Notes: generated by a model from the letters alone, not told the origin. DNA of 64,000 nucleotides from Erigeron canadensis (GCF_010389155.1 NC_057766.1:1922001-1986000); one strand, 5' to 3'. Shown: positions 8,950 to 21,920, numbered from the stretch's first letter. Numbers and translations: made by a program.

Positions 8950-11900
8950 ATGGATTTATCAGCAATCCTGGGTCCTGTTGTACAATCTTTGTTGGTGCCT
9001 GTCACGAAACACCTGGGCTATCTGTTTTCTTCCATAAAACATGTTAGCAACATGACTACTAAGATGAAACAACTGGATGGTGCAAGCGATGATGTCAAAA
9101 AGCACATGGAAACTAACTACAGAAACAATATGGAGATACCTGCTCGTGTACCAGGTTGGCTGAAAGAGGTCGAAAATATTAAGGAAGATGCTGAAATAAG
9201 TTCAAGTAACGTCAATGGATGTTTTAACTTGAAAACAAGGTACAGAGCAGGAAGGAAGGCATTTAAGACTACCCAGAAGATTGAAGCTCTTATTAAAGAA
9301 AATAATGAGACGAACTGGCGTGATGCTCAAAAGCCTCTTGGAAAAGTGAGTTCTAAATTGGCATCCACTTCTGATGGTGATGCCCAGAATGACTTCAAAT
9401 CAAGAGAGAAGATTTTCGAGGAGGCGCTCGGTTTGATTCAACAAGATCAAAAGGCCCAGGTGATAGCCTTATGCGGAATGGGTGGCGTTGGGAAGACCAC
9501 AATGATGGAACAACTGAAAAAGGCTGTGGAAGACAAGAAAACGTTTCATTGGATTGTGAAGGTGGTTATTGGGGAAAAGATGAACACATTTTCTATTCAG
9601 CAAACCGTGGCAGAATACTTACAAATTCCTTTAACCGAAACAAGTACAACAACAAGGGCAGATCGTCTTCGCGTAACGTTTGGGAAGATTTCACAAGAAA
9701 GAAAAGAGAAGGTTTTAGTAATATTGGATGATGTTTGGGAGAAAGTTGAGCTTAAAGACATTGGACTATGTCCTTTGCCAAACAGCTCCAAGTTGTTGCT
9801 AACATCACGAAATGAAAACGTTTGTACACAAATTGTTGCAGAAGATGATTTAGATCTTCGAGTTGTTAGAGTAGATGTGTTGGAGGAGTTAGAAGCGAAT
9901 AGTTTCTTTTTTCATACTTCAAAAGTATCTGACCCGGACCTCAAAGAAATGGGAGTTAAAATCGTGAAAAGATGTGGTTTCTTACCCTTAGCTATCAAAC
10001 TCATTGCAACAAACCTTAGATCTAAAGAAAAGCCGATATGGAGGAATACACTTCACCGTTTGAAGAAAAATGAACTCGATAAGAATGTGCAAAAAATTGT
10101 TGAGATAAGTTATAACTTTTTAGCTGATGAAGATGCTAAAGCAGTTTTTTTGCTTTGTGGGTTGTTTCCAGATGACTTCAATATTCCAATCGAGGAACTG
10201 ACAAGATTCTCATGGGGGCTTAAGTTGTTCAATAAAGTTACTACTCTGGGGACCGCTAGAGACCGGACAAAAACATGTGTCGGCGTCCTAAAAAATGCAA
10301 GTTTATTGATGGATAGTGATCACTCCGAGTGTGTCAAAATGCACGATCTTGTGCTTGCTTTTGTGGTTGCTAAAGTTTCTGAAGGCGAAGATCCATGGAT
10401 CATTAAACACGGTGATAATGTTTCTGAATGGAGTAGAGCTGAAACAACGAGCGAGTCTTGCAGAAGTATTTCTTTGACATGTATGGGCATGTCTGAGTTC
10501 CCAAGAGACTTTAACTACCCAAAAGTATCCCTATTGAGACTTATGAATGGCGATGAATCTCTTAAGTTTCCTGATGATTTTTATGAGAAAATGGAAAATC
10601 TTCAAGTTATGGCATTTGAGAAGTTGCATTATCCACTGCTTCCCACATCGCTTCAATGCTCTACCACCCTTCGAACATTGTGTCTCCATAAATGCTCATT
10701 GATGTTTGATTGCTCTCCTATTGGTGATCATCTTTTGAACCTTGAAGTGCTCAGCTTTGCTCATTCTGGCATCCGATATTTACCATCTGCAATCGGGAAG
10801 CTAGTGAAGCTAAAGCTACTTGATTTGACAGGCTGTATGGATCTACGAATCGATGAAGGCGTCTTGAAAAACTTGGTCAAGCTTGAAGAGCTTTATATGG
10901 AGGTTAATGGAAAGGTTGTAAGATTCACAGATATAAACTACAAAGAATTGGCAGAACGTTCCAAGAATCTTTCTGCATTTGACTTTGAATTCGTTGAGAA
11001 CAATCCTGAGTCAAAGAATATGTCATATAATAAGCTTGAAAGATTCCGTATATCTATGGGACGTTACTTAGAAAATGGTGATGTTAAAATTCCGAGAACA
11101 GAAGTGCAAAATTCTATGGGACGTTACTTAGATAATGTGCAAAATTCCGAGAACACGCTGATGTTAAAAGTCGCTAACAAAGATGAATTGTTGGAATCTG
11201 GAATGAATGAGTTGTTTCCGAAAACAGAAGTGCTTTACTTGGAAGCTGGCAGTGGCATGAAAAACCTTGAAGAAGTTTTACCGAAATCTGTACCTCGACA
11301 CAGCTTGTTTTATAATTTAAGAGTCCTTTGTATTACCAAGTGTGTCGACTTGAGATACCTCTTTACAGTCCCAGTAGCAAGGGCCCTGGTGAAGCTTGAG
11401 TATCTTTCAATTTCAGAATGCCCTGTTATGGAAGCACTAGTATACAGGGAAGAAAATGGTATAGACGAAATTAGGTTTCAGGGGCTGAAGTATCTACGTT
11501 TGAGTGATCTACCAAAGTTGGAAGGTTTGTCGTCCAACACTAACAATATTGTAATCCATCTACCGCAACTACTGGAGTTGATACTCGCAGGCCTTCCAAA
11601 CTTGACGAGCATTTATCCGGCGGGAGAGTATAAATCATCGATTATGTCCAGTGGCAGTTCTACTATTATTAAACCTTTCTTCAATAAACAGGTATTTGAA
11701 GATGAGTATTTTTTTATTAAAAAAAAAAAAAAGAATATTTGTAATCTATTTGAGTATAATTTTTTATTAACTTGCAGGCTATGATCCCTCCTAGGTTGGA
11801 GATATTGGAAATTAGCAGGATGGAGGCATTGAAGAATATATGGCCGGAAGTAGTTGATGATGCCACCTGCTGCTGCTCATTGCGATATATTGAAGTGTGG

Positions 11901-14900
11901 TCATGTGATAATCTTGTGAATGTGTTTCCGAGGAATCCGATGCCATTGTTGCCTCATCTGGAAAGAATCTGGGTTGATGGTTGTGGTTCCATTCAAGCGT
12001 TATTCGACATTGATGTTGGTGAAGAAGGCGGCGGTATTAGTAAATTGAGATCCATTTGGGTATATAACTCAGAGAGGCTTACAGAGGTGTGGAGGTTGAA
12101 AAGAGGAGAAGCTGCCGTACATATTAACCACCCTGATAATGATGATGATGATGTCATCATTTGTGGCTGCTTTCAAGCTGTTGAAGAGAGGGAAATAAAG
12201 CTGTGTCCAAGCTTTAGGAATATACTTACACCTACCACCGCTAGGTTTGATCTGGGAGCACTGAAGAAGATTTACATAAATGGCAATGAAAGTATAAAAG
12301 AATTCTCGCGTATTACGTGGAGAGGATATAAAAAAGTTTATGCGGCACTTTTATCTATTTTACCTGTAAGATTTTTTCTTACTTGTCAGATTCTAGATAA
12401 ATTGATTTTATTTATATTTAAATTAACTAACTTACATGAATTATTAGTTGGCATTTAAATATAAATATAATATATGTGTACTTAGATTTATAAGTAGATT
12501 TATAACTTTATATAAAATAAAAAATATATCACAAGACTTATCTAATATGTATGATTTGTATATCCATAATTTCTTTAGATATAAAGATCAGATTTACAGG
12601 TACAAGTATATAAAATAAAATATAGATGTTTATTTGTAGTTAAAAAGATAAGAACAGATTTATAAATGAATAAAACACTATGTATTTATATATTATTATT
12701 ATTTTAATAATAAAAATATTACTTTATTCGAAATCCAAAAGATATACAAAAAATAGTAGTGGATAATAATAAAAGTTATCATTAGTATCTTATTATTATT
12801 TCAGTGGTTGGACACCCGGACTTTTGTGCAAGAGATCACAGGTTTGATACTCTCGGCCTGTGATTGCCCGTCAGGATTTTATCCTGGCTTTCGTGGAGCT
12901 TTTACCGGGTGGGGCAGGCAATCATTATCATTATCCTTTATTTACGTTCTCAGTTTCCCGTACCATATACGGGTTTAATCTAGTTACTAAATATAAATTA
13001 GGTTAAAGTCATGTAGTGTACATAACATACTTTTCAAAATATGCATTTTGTATGATTTATATAACTTTCATGAAAGTGAACGATCACATATTCTGGACAC
13101 ATATACAATCATAAACACATGTATAGCTCGGGTAACCTCTAGCTATAAAAAATGGCATGCGAATGGAATGGATTTGCTTGTATAAATAGTTATTGCAATT
13201 CCTTTACTCAACGGAATGCTAATCAGATTTGTTCGCGATATATGCAGATCGATGATACATCTAAGAGGGAGATAATAGAAGTAGTTGACAATATTCCATA
13301 CGTGGCATATCCATTTCATCTCTTACCTACATTTCATCACCTTCAATCCCTTTATTTAAAAAATCTTACAAAAGTTGAGGTGGTGTTTGACATAGAAAAC
13401 GCAACTAGTAGAGATTTGACAACATGGGATAACCAACAACCACCAATACTTTCCTACCTCAAGGATTTAAATCTAGTTAATTTGGAGAAGATGAATTGCG
13501 TGTGGAAGTGTACCTCTTGGAATCATTTTTTATATTCTCAAAAACAAACAGAATCCCCGTTCCAGAACCTTACAACCATACGCATGGAAAAATGTGGAAA
13601 GATAAAGTACTTGTTTTCACCTCTTATGGCCAAACTTCTTTTCAACTTGAATACAATTGACATATCAGAATGTGATGGTATTGAGGAAGTTGTGTCAAAT
13701 AGAGATGATGATGGTGTTGAAACAATGGCGGCCGCTTCGACATCTTCTGGCACAAACCCCACTTTCTTCCCACATTTAGACAGTCTGTCTCTTTCTTGTT
13801 TATCAAAGCTAAAGCTTATCCATCACGAATTTGGAAGGGGTAATGTTATCTCCAATATTTCCATCCATGAGAATTTCAAGGTATGTTATTCTCTTCAACG
13901 TTTTTTATGTATAAATCCGGTTCTCCATTATTTGAAAAGTTGTCTCATTGCCGTATGAAAGTTCATAAGCAGGTTACTTTTGAATCGGATATTTGGTATT
14001 TTTTTACTTTATTATAATGTAGACTTAAAACTAAGTTGATGAATTAAGATGATATTTGGTAATCATGTGTAAGATATCTTGTATTGCAGAGTTATGAGGT
14101 GAATGGTGTTTCATGGTCCTTGTGCCAATATCCCAGAAAGATAACGATAAGTGAATGTAATGCACTATCAATCGTGATTCCATACAATGCTGCGGGAAAA
14201 TTAGAAAAGCTTCAAAAGTTGAAAATAACACGGTGCCAGTCACTGAGGGAGATATTTGAAATTGAAGGGGTTAGTGACAACTGTTGTCATGGTGGCACTG
14301 ATGTAGACGATGAAAGTGGCGATATAGTAACAACCCCAAGATTGGCAAATATGATTCTGCTTGAATTACCCAAGTTAACGATATTGCGAATCAATGAGTG
14401 TGATCTTTTGAAACATGTTTTCACAAGCTCCACACTTAAGAGCCTCAAGCAACTGGAAGAGTTGACAGTAGAAAACTGCAAGGCAATGAAAGTAATTGTC
14501 AAGGAAGATGACTTGAAGGAAAATGGAGAGCACACAACATCTGAGGTTGTCGTCTTTCCCCGGCTAAAGTCGCTCACACTTATTGGTTTACCAAATGTTG
14601 AAGGTTTCTTTTTGGGAATGAATGAGTTTCAATGGCCACAGTTGGATAAGGTTAAGATCTCTGGCTGCCCACAAATGATGGTCTTCACATCGGGTCACTC
14701 AACGACTCCAAAGCTCAACTCCATGCATACTCGATTGGGAAGACATAGTCTTGAGTGTGGCCTCAACTTTCAGTTCACCAATGCATCAAATGAGGTATCT
14801 AGCTTGCTACTTTACTTGTATTACTAAGTAACAATATGATGTAGTCATTTAGTCATGAACGTAAACACAATAAACACTTGTTTAGGTACACAAATAGTCG

Positions 14901-15996
14901 CCCCCCATTACACAATAATGTAGACCTTGAAAAAAAAACCATGGTAAAGTCTTGAAATGTGTTTAGGTACATCAATTATGAGCTACCAAACATGCCATCC
15001 TTTAATATGTACTGATACTTATGTGTGGACCCTTTGTTAGTAATTTTGTTTCTAATTAATCTCGTATGTTGTATGTTTGTTTTTTCTAAATAGGCTCAAT
15101 TCCATAATTCAAGTATATGCTCTACTCCGGATATGATAAAGCTACTTCAATACCCATGGTCATTTTCGAACTTAGTTGAAGTAGATACAAAGTTGTATAG
15201 CCAATCGTTAGAGAGCCGGATATTTTTTCCACAGAACGAGTTGCATAAACTTCAAAATCTTGAAAAGCTCAACATCACTGCCCCCGAGTATCAATATGAC
15301 TGGATCGTAGAGGAGGTATATGAAGTACCGGAAGAGACGAATGATTATATGAATGAAACACAATCTGTTGTGATATTTCCAAAGCTACTAGAAGTGACAT
15401 TGAAAAACCTTAAAAGTGTGAAACATATATGTAAGAGCAATCGGAGAATAGTTTTGAACTTTCCGTACCTTACAAAAGTGTTCATTAATAATTGTCCACT
15501 TCTTGGAAATGTTTTCACTAGTTGTATGGTTGGTAGTCTATCACAGCTCCAAGAACTGCACATAAGTCAATGCAAAAATATGAAGGTAATTGTCAAGCAA
15601 GTGGAAGAAGATTTTGATACTAGAGCGAAGGAGGTTGTCGTGTTCCCTTTTCTAAAATCTGTGACACTTTTATCACTTGAAAATCTCAAGGGATTTTATC
15701 TGGGATTGGAGGCTTTTATGTGGCCGTCTTTAGATACTTTGGATATTAAAGATTGTCCACAAATAACGGTTTTCACAAGTGGACAATCGACTACTCCAGA
15801 GCTAAAGGTGATAGACACAACTTTTGGATTGTGTTATGCAACTGAAGACCCAACCTCCTTTATAAAGACCAAACAACAAGAGGTATATATGTGATGTTAT
15901 CTCATTCAGTTATTATCATTTTTACCATTTGTATGAATACTTTGAATCATTCTCTAAATTTCAACTTCTAATCTCTTACAGGGTTGGCAGTTCTAG
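8950..15996 (+). CDS. NLR-A: RGC2-type CC-NB-LRR disease resistance protein (rearranged)
   Basis: Proposed exons are 8950-11691, 11778-12365, 13248-13880, 14090-14794, 15094-15882 and 15982-15996, all phase 0, giving about 1,823 residues. The start MDLSAILGPVVQSLLVPV and KHLGYL match the RGC2 N-terminus. NB-ARC motifs are intact: P-loop GMGGVGKTTMM (~174-184), kinase-2 VLVILDDVW (~255-263), LLLTSR, CGFLPLA (GLPL box with F for G, ~343), FLLCGLFPDDF and MHD in KMHDLV (~463). LRRs fill the remainder. Such proteins are intracellular sensors of pathogen effectors. A 1,190-bp deletion relative to NLR-B removed the normal exon-2 donor; I place the new donor at 12366 (CCT|GTAAGA), which keeps phase. 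Without it translation stops at 12458. A ~60-bp repeat (GRYL..VQNS) occurs at 11055-11150. Confidence 0.85.
12800..12978 (+). mobile_element. SINE-like repeat in NLR-A intron 2
   Basis: It starts near cagtggttggacac, with ggtttgatactctc in the B-box place (ggttcgatactctc in the NLR-B copy). The body reads gattttatcctggctttcgtgg, accgggtggggcaggcaat and ttcccgtaccatatacggg. It sits in the same intron position in NLR-B, so the insertion predates their split. The rest of intron 2 is AT-rich. Confidence 0.5.
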
Positions 15997-16621
15997 AAAA
16001 GTAACCAGGTCACCTGCATTTTGGATATGCAATTTTCTTTGGTATGCATTTTGAAGTCCAAAATCTTTTACATATTTGTCCATTAGATAAAAGGCCATCT
16101 TCTAAAAAAATTACATCTCCAGTTGACTTTATAGCAATATTAACTTATAGTGTCTGTCAGTGGGTATAATTAGGAAGAGAAACAAACCAATTTGGAAGTT
16201 ATCACATCAGCTTGATCATGTGTACTTACCTTGCATTCAAGTTTCGGTGCGATTTTGATGCATCGATGGACTGGAATGCAGTTGTTCCTGGTAAAATGTG
16301 ATGTTCGGGGTAGATAGTTGAAGGTTTTTCGGACAGGAGCTGGAGGTTTTGACGTGTGTGATATGTCAGACCCAAAGTTGAATTTGGCGATATGTAGAAG
16401 AATCAGGTGGCTTGTGAAAATGAGTGTGTCTGTGTGTTTGCGTTCCATGTCTTTCAAGCATAGCAATTGTTAGTTAATAGTTTGTTTGTGTACGTTTTTG
16501 TTTAAAGTTAGTTTTTTCATAATTGATTATCAATTTCTTAATGTAATTTTTGTCAATTCAATTCATGAACCAAATGCTGTGAATTTCACGAATCATTTTT
16601 GTGGTTATTTATAGAAGTACT

Positions 16622-16795
16622 GGATTAGGGGAAAAAGCGGCTTACATAGTTATCGAGATGAAGCCTCATAATGGCAGAATGTATGTCCTTTTATCAAGTT
16701 TATATGAACCTTCAGGGATATGGGCTGTTTCTTGTTTAAAAAAAGTCCCGGGTTATAATTCGCATGAAGTTCAAAACAAGATCCACACATTCTGA
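16622..16795 (+). pseudogene. PPR protein relic, E/E+ fragment downstream of NLR-A
   Basis: About 57 open codons read LGEKAAYIVIEMKPHNGRMY, then VLLSSLYEPSGIW, then KKVPGYNSHEVQNKIHTF and a stop. This fits the E motif and start of E+ of a PLS-class PPR protein (KVPG.SWIEV.NKVH.F). Compared with the family it lacks about 10 residues between W and KKVPG and has N-S for S-W-I. It is the longest of the PPR relics. 16796-17050 shows no gene. Confidence 0.72.
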
Positions 16796-17317
16796 GTTGG
16801 ATCGAGATTCCACCCATCCTTGAGACCCATATACCTTGAACAATCAAATTTTAGACGCAAACAAGAGGTTTACATTTCTTCATCTAAGTTGGTTTCGCAT
16901 GATGTATAAGAGGAGGAGAAATAGCATATATATAAGGTGGACGGCCCATTCGTGTGTTTAAAATCTTAAGGACTGTGATGACTGCCATAGTTTGATCAGA
17001 CACATAACAAAGATTGAGGGTAGACCGATAACCCGACGCTAATGCATAAGACTTGATCTAATATACTTATACAGCATGCATAATGAGGTTGACAATTATA
17101 AACATTCATTATATAACTGTTTTTTTCTCCCTTTTCTTCTCCCCTTTCCAAAAGAGAAGCATATAGGATATACGATAATGAGGTTGACAATTATCAAGAT
17201 ATATATTTTATAAAGTATGATAATATGAGGATCAAAATATTTATTCAGACGTCATGTCATGAGCTTGAAATCAGCTACCTGTTTATCATTCTTTTGTTCA
17301 GGTGCTGAAAGTCTGAA

Positions 17318-17501
17318 GGATTGAGATTCTCTAAAGTTAATTAGAACTTTATTGGTAAAGTTAGTGATCCTAACTCTTGAATTAAAATCAGGAGTCAAGA
17401 TTTAAAGATGATTTTTGAATCTTGACCCTTGATTTCAATCCAAAGGTAAGATACTTCCAACTTTATCAATAAAGTTGAAAGCAACTTTAGAGGATTTCAA
17501 T
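17318..17501. mobile_element. Mutator-type MITE, unit 2 copy
   Basis: Same element as at 4350-4534, carried along by the tandem duplication, with the same 9-bp flanking repeat aagtctgaa (17309-17317 and 17502-17510). It differs by a few bases and a 1-bp deletion, so it is not an independent insertion. Confidence 0.72.
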
Positions 17502-18000
17502 AAGTCTGAAAGCCTTCTTAAGCAAGGGTATTACAAAACTAAAAAATTTTTGCACTTCGATCCAAACTTGTGTTTTTATCAACATATTGATTGAAAATGA
17601 ATGAGAAAACTATTGTTGAAAAGAAATGTGATAATATTGATTGTGATAGAAAAATTGGTATTCGACAAGGATTTGAATTCCATATTGGGTTTTGTCTTCT
17701 AGAGGTCCCTCTTTCTTATTTCTTTTCGCTTGCATTTTGCAAATATGTACTTTCTTCTGTATCTTAATGTGACCAATGTGGCAATGTCTACCTATATTTT
17801 ACAAGTCAATCAATGAAAGGGTTATATACTTATTGTAATAGACTTGAATTTTGTTGTTAAGAATGTTTAAAGTCTGATAATTACAATATATCGTTTTGCT
17901 TTCTTGAAATTGTCAGATATCCCATTAGTGTCGGGTTATATACTTATTGTAATAGACTTGAATTTCACGAGTCATTTTTGTGGTTATTTATAGCAATACT

Positions 18001-18130
18001 GAATTAGGGGAAAAAGCGGCTTACATTGTTATCGAGATGAAGCCTCATAATGTCAGAATGTATGTCTTTTTATCAAGTTTATATGCAGCTTCGGGATATG
18101 TGCGATTTCTGGTTTAAGGAAAGTCTTGGG
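18001..18130 (+). pseudogene. PPR protein relic, E-motif fragment (unit 2)
   Basis: Unit-2 copy of the fragment at 5033-5160, with the same truncation and fusion to NLR tail sequence, so it was copied by the tandem duplication after the fusion had formed. Confidence 0.65.
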
Positions 18131-18139
18131 TTATATATG

Positions 18140-18795
18140 TGATATTGTGATGTATCTCAATCAGTTACTTCCATTTTTTACTATATGTCTGAATACTTTG
18201 AATCGTTCTCTAAATTTTTACTTCTAATCTCTTACAGGGTTGGCAGTTCTAGAAAAGTAACCAGGTCACCTGCATTTTGGAGATGCAATTTTCTTCGTTA
18301 TGCATTTTGAAGTCCATAATCTTTTACATATTTGTCCAATTGATGGAAGGCCATCTTTAAAATAGATCAGATATCCGGTTGACTCTATAGCAATGTTAAC
18401 TTATAGTTGGTCAGTTGGTGAAATCAGGAACAAAAACAAAGGAATTTGGAAGTTATCATATCAGTTTGATCATGTGTACTTAACTTGGATTGAAGTTTCG
18501 GTGTATCCTGATGCACTTGAACTGGTAAAACTGTGATTATCGGGATAGAAATCTAAAAGGTTTCGGACAGATGCCGGAGGTTTTGACAGTGTGATATCTC
18601 AGACCCAATCTGGATTTGGCTTGTGCTTGCGTTCGATGTCTTTTGAGCAGTTTGTTAGTAGTTTGCTTTTTTAAGTTTTTGTTTAAAATAAAGTGAGTTT
18701 TTTTCCCCATCTTTCAGTTTCTTTTAAGTATTTTTTTTTTCTTTGTCAATTTTATTACTGAACTAAACCTTATGAATTTCATGGGTTATTTATGT
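18140..18795 (+). pseudogene. Fossil tail of a deleted NLR gene (unit 2)
   Basis: Unit-2 copy of 5166-5825, with the terminal-exon sequence GGTTGGCAGTTCTAG at 18238-18252 and the same 3' flank. It lies upstream of NLR-B and has no LRR exon before it. Confidence 0.8.
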
Positions 18796-19078
18796 AAGGA
18801 GGTTTTTTCCATTGTTTTGTAACTTCACGATGAACGATTGATGGGTGAAGAAACATAATTTGGTAATCATTGTGTTTGGCAGACTTTTTCTTCATGAAAG
18901 TCTTTTGTATGTTTGTAAAAAGACTAGATAGTGATGCCGCTTAAATTTATGGTTAAAAAGGGAGATCAAGACACATGGTGTAACGTCTCAATTAAGGGTA
19001 TTGTATGCATATATGTATTAAATGTTGTTGGTTAAAAAATTTCTTAGTTAACTAAATAGTTGTCAATGATAACTAGTA

Positions 19079-19267
19079 CTACTGGTTATAGGCATTTCAG
19101 GTTGTACTTAGGTTTTGAGTTCGATCCTTAGGGATGACAAGTCTTGGGGTTTTTTCCTTCGAATACTTGTAACAGAACATAGTCAACATCTCGTTGTCTA
19201 GGGTACGTGCAAGACTTCACCATTATACGGTGAGGTTTCCCTGATGTCACATACCGACTAACGGTTT
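19079..19267 (+). mobile_element. SINE-like repeat, unit 2
   Basis: Duplicate of 6104-6292. It keeps the better B-box match gagttcgatcc, where the unit-1 copy reads gagttcaatcc. Confidence 0.45.
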
Positions 19268-19793
19268 ATTTGTTTTTTTAATCATTAAATAACCGAATGT
19301 ATAAAATAACTACATGATTAAATAATATCATTAAGTCAATATAATTGTTTTTTATCTATTAAATTAAAAACAAATAATCTTTATTAACATAATGGGTTAA
19401 ATACTCCTTTAACCCCTTATAAAGAGTATTGAATTAAGATATTAAGCATATTTTTGTTCTCAAAATGCCCCTTTTAGCATATTTATGATTCTCAAAATGC
19501 TTTTCTACACACTACAACATTATATATGTATAAATATTATATTGTTATGTTTTTTGCTTTATTATATTAGTTCACTATTTTTGTTATCAATATATATGTA
19601 ATTGATTCTAATTTAATTAACATTGATCTTTCTATATAGTTTTCAAACAATTGACAGAATCTCATAATCAATATTTTTGACACACTCTGTAATCGATGTA
19701 TTCATCCAAAATGGTAGTTATAAAATTCCGCTGCAACGTGCGGGTACTATGCTCGTATCTATACATCTATACAACTTTATAAAGCAAACTACT

Positions 19794-19811
19794 CCCCCCC
19801 CCCCCCCCCCC
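19794..19811. repeat. Poly-C tract, 18 C (unit 2)
   Basis: Duplicate of the tract at 6819-6840, four bases shorter. Confidence 0.9.
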
Positions 19812-20352
19812 GCTTTAAATAATTAAGATTTTGAAATGACCATATTACCCCTTTTCTTTATTCATTAATTTAATATTTTCACATATTTATTTATAATACC
19901 CTTAATGAAATAAATTACAACATAGTTCATCCAACCTTAAAAAAACCATATTAACTCCTTTTACATCAATTGATTTACATTCACCATCACGCCACCATCA
20001 CCGTCACCGCCACACCTCACTGCCATCGTCGCACACCTTCATCGCTACCACCATCACCGCTGGATCGCGCGGATATCCTTTTAGTTTTTAATAAAGTTCA
20101 TTCGGTTTCAAGCAAACGGGGCCTAACTTTGTAATGGAATGGGATTAGAAGTGACAGGAATTAAATGGAGAGGGTTAAAAGTGTAATTGTAATATTTTGG
20201 CCAAACAAACCGACTCAACTACTCAAGGCTGTAAAAACTCCAGGAGCTAAAATAAACCCAAATGCCTAACAGAATCACTACAAATCAACAAGTTGCGATG
20301 AAGCTATGATATTCGGATACTTGTTTAATAACAGAATCACAATCACTACAAA

Positions 20353-20472
20353 TCACCAACTGTTTGTAAAATGCCTCAACGAGACATGTTTTCATGGAAT
20401 GTCATCATTTTACCACCTAATTGTGGAAGTCTGCCTGAATTTATGATGTGTATGAGTGCTTCTGCCCCTAGG
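20353..20472 (+). pseudogene. PPR motif relic (unit 2)
   Basis: Identical duplicate of 7382-7501, in the nearly invariant part of the two units. Confidence 0.6.
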
Positions 20473-21920
20473 AAATGTAAATTGAAAGACATTATGAGAG
20501 GTACTCGTATATAAGATAATTTGCTTCTTTTATACCGCGACTATATATGTATTTCATTTCTATTTTTTTTTTCTTTGCCAAATTGATAGAGCAGAAATGT
20601 AATTTAGCTAGCCATACACTTATATAGTCTGTTCATAACCCGACTTAACCAACGAGTTTACTTTAACCTCCTGAACTATTTATTCTGATATTTGCTATGT
20701 AACAATCTAATTAATGGAGCTGTAACTTGTTAGTTTTGTTTGAAAACACAAGCCTTTGATGTAGAAACATGCAATTCTTTTGGTACGGGTTGAAATAGGC
20801 CAGGCAGGGTTGGATGTTTGAAAAGACTTAAAAAATCATGTTGGTTCGGTGTTTGAACACTTTGAAACTTGTAGTGGTAATCTGTGTGTGATATATGCTG
20901 AACCATTTTTTCTTTGTTGAACTCAACTGTACAACTATGTGACTACTTTGACGTTTAAAAGTTGTTTCTGTGTGTTTTTTCTTGCATGTTTAGCTTTTAA
21001 TTGTCATCTCTAAGATGTTGCGTGTGGGTTTTAAGGCATATAACATGACACTAAAACTGTTTCATAATCTTATCAAATTTTAATAACTGTGTCTGGATAT
21101 TAGGAAATTAATATGGGTCGAGATGGCCACCTTTTCTCGACCCTAGATATTACGAGTATTATCAATGGTCTTGATTTGGCTCGAAACCTGCTTCTTTTTC
21201 CCTTTTCTCTCATCTTCTTTGACTCACTTCCTCTGTTTGCTTGTTTTTCTTTCTTCTCATAAGATCTTTTAAATTATATGATACTACATTATATACATAT
21301 AGTTAATTTATTCATCAGTTAACTTATGAGCTAGTCCTTCTAGTATTCACCATAATGATCACAATTAAGAATATAACACTTGCTAATTTTTTAAAAGAAA
21401 AGGAAGAATACTATATGAAATTTGGTGCAAAACAGAGGAATAATGACAAATATGTCAATTCTAGACATATAGTTTATTCGGCCGTCCAGTCCACCCCACT
21501 GATTGAGGTAGGTAGTCAATTGTTATCAATGGTCTTCCTCGTCTTCCTTTTGATAAAATAAATCACTCATTTTGTTCACATACATTTCTCATTGATAATA
21601 ATTATACTTGCATAAACAAACAGCAAGCAAGCTACAGATTCATAGCATAATCACTTCCCAGGTACTTATATTGTTTTTTTGAATTTTATTATGATCGATA
21701 GTAACTAGTGAGGAGATCTATACAAGTAACTTGACCCCAACTAAGTTAAGATATTAATTAGGACCAAATGTTTTATAGTATATATAATCAAGTAAAAGTT
21801 ATAGAGATATATCTACATCTTCATCTTTAAGGGATTATCTCTATGATATAGTCGATCATATAGTGATATACCATTCTGAATTGCTAGTCGGATCAATGTG
21901 ATGTTATAGGTCTCACTGAA

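Larger units (their letters stand above)
4083..17050 (+). repeat. Tandem segmental duplication, unit 1 (contains NLR-A)
   Basis: Sequence from 4083 (acttgatctaatatac) reappears at 17051 and stays colinear with an offset of 12,968-12,975. Identity by eye is about 98-99% over 4083-5600 and close to 99.9% over 5600-10380 (three base differences noted plus a poly-C length change). It drops sharply in the LRR region after 10380. Between the relic gene pieces and the NLR, 5826-8949 holds only repeats and AT-rich spacer. A hairpin gggtcgaga / tctcgaccc lies at 8144-8172 and CAC/ACC-rich low-complexity DNA at 7016-7085. Confidence 0.92.
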
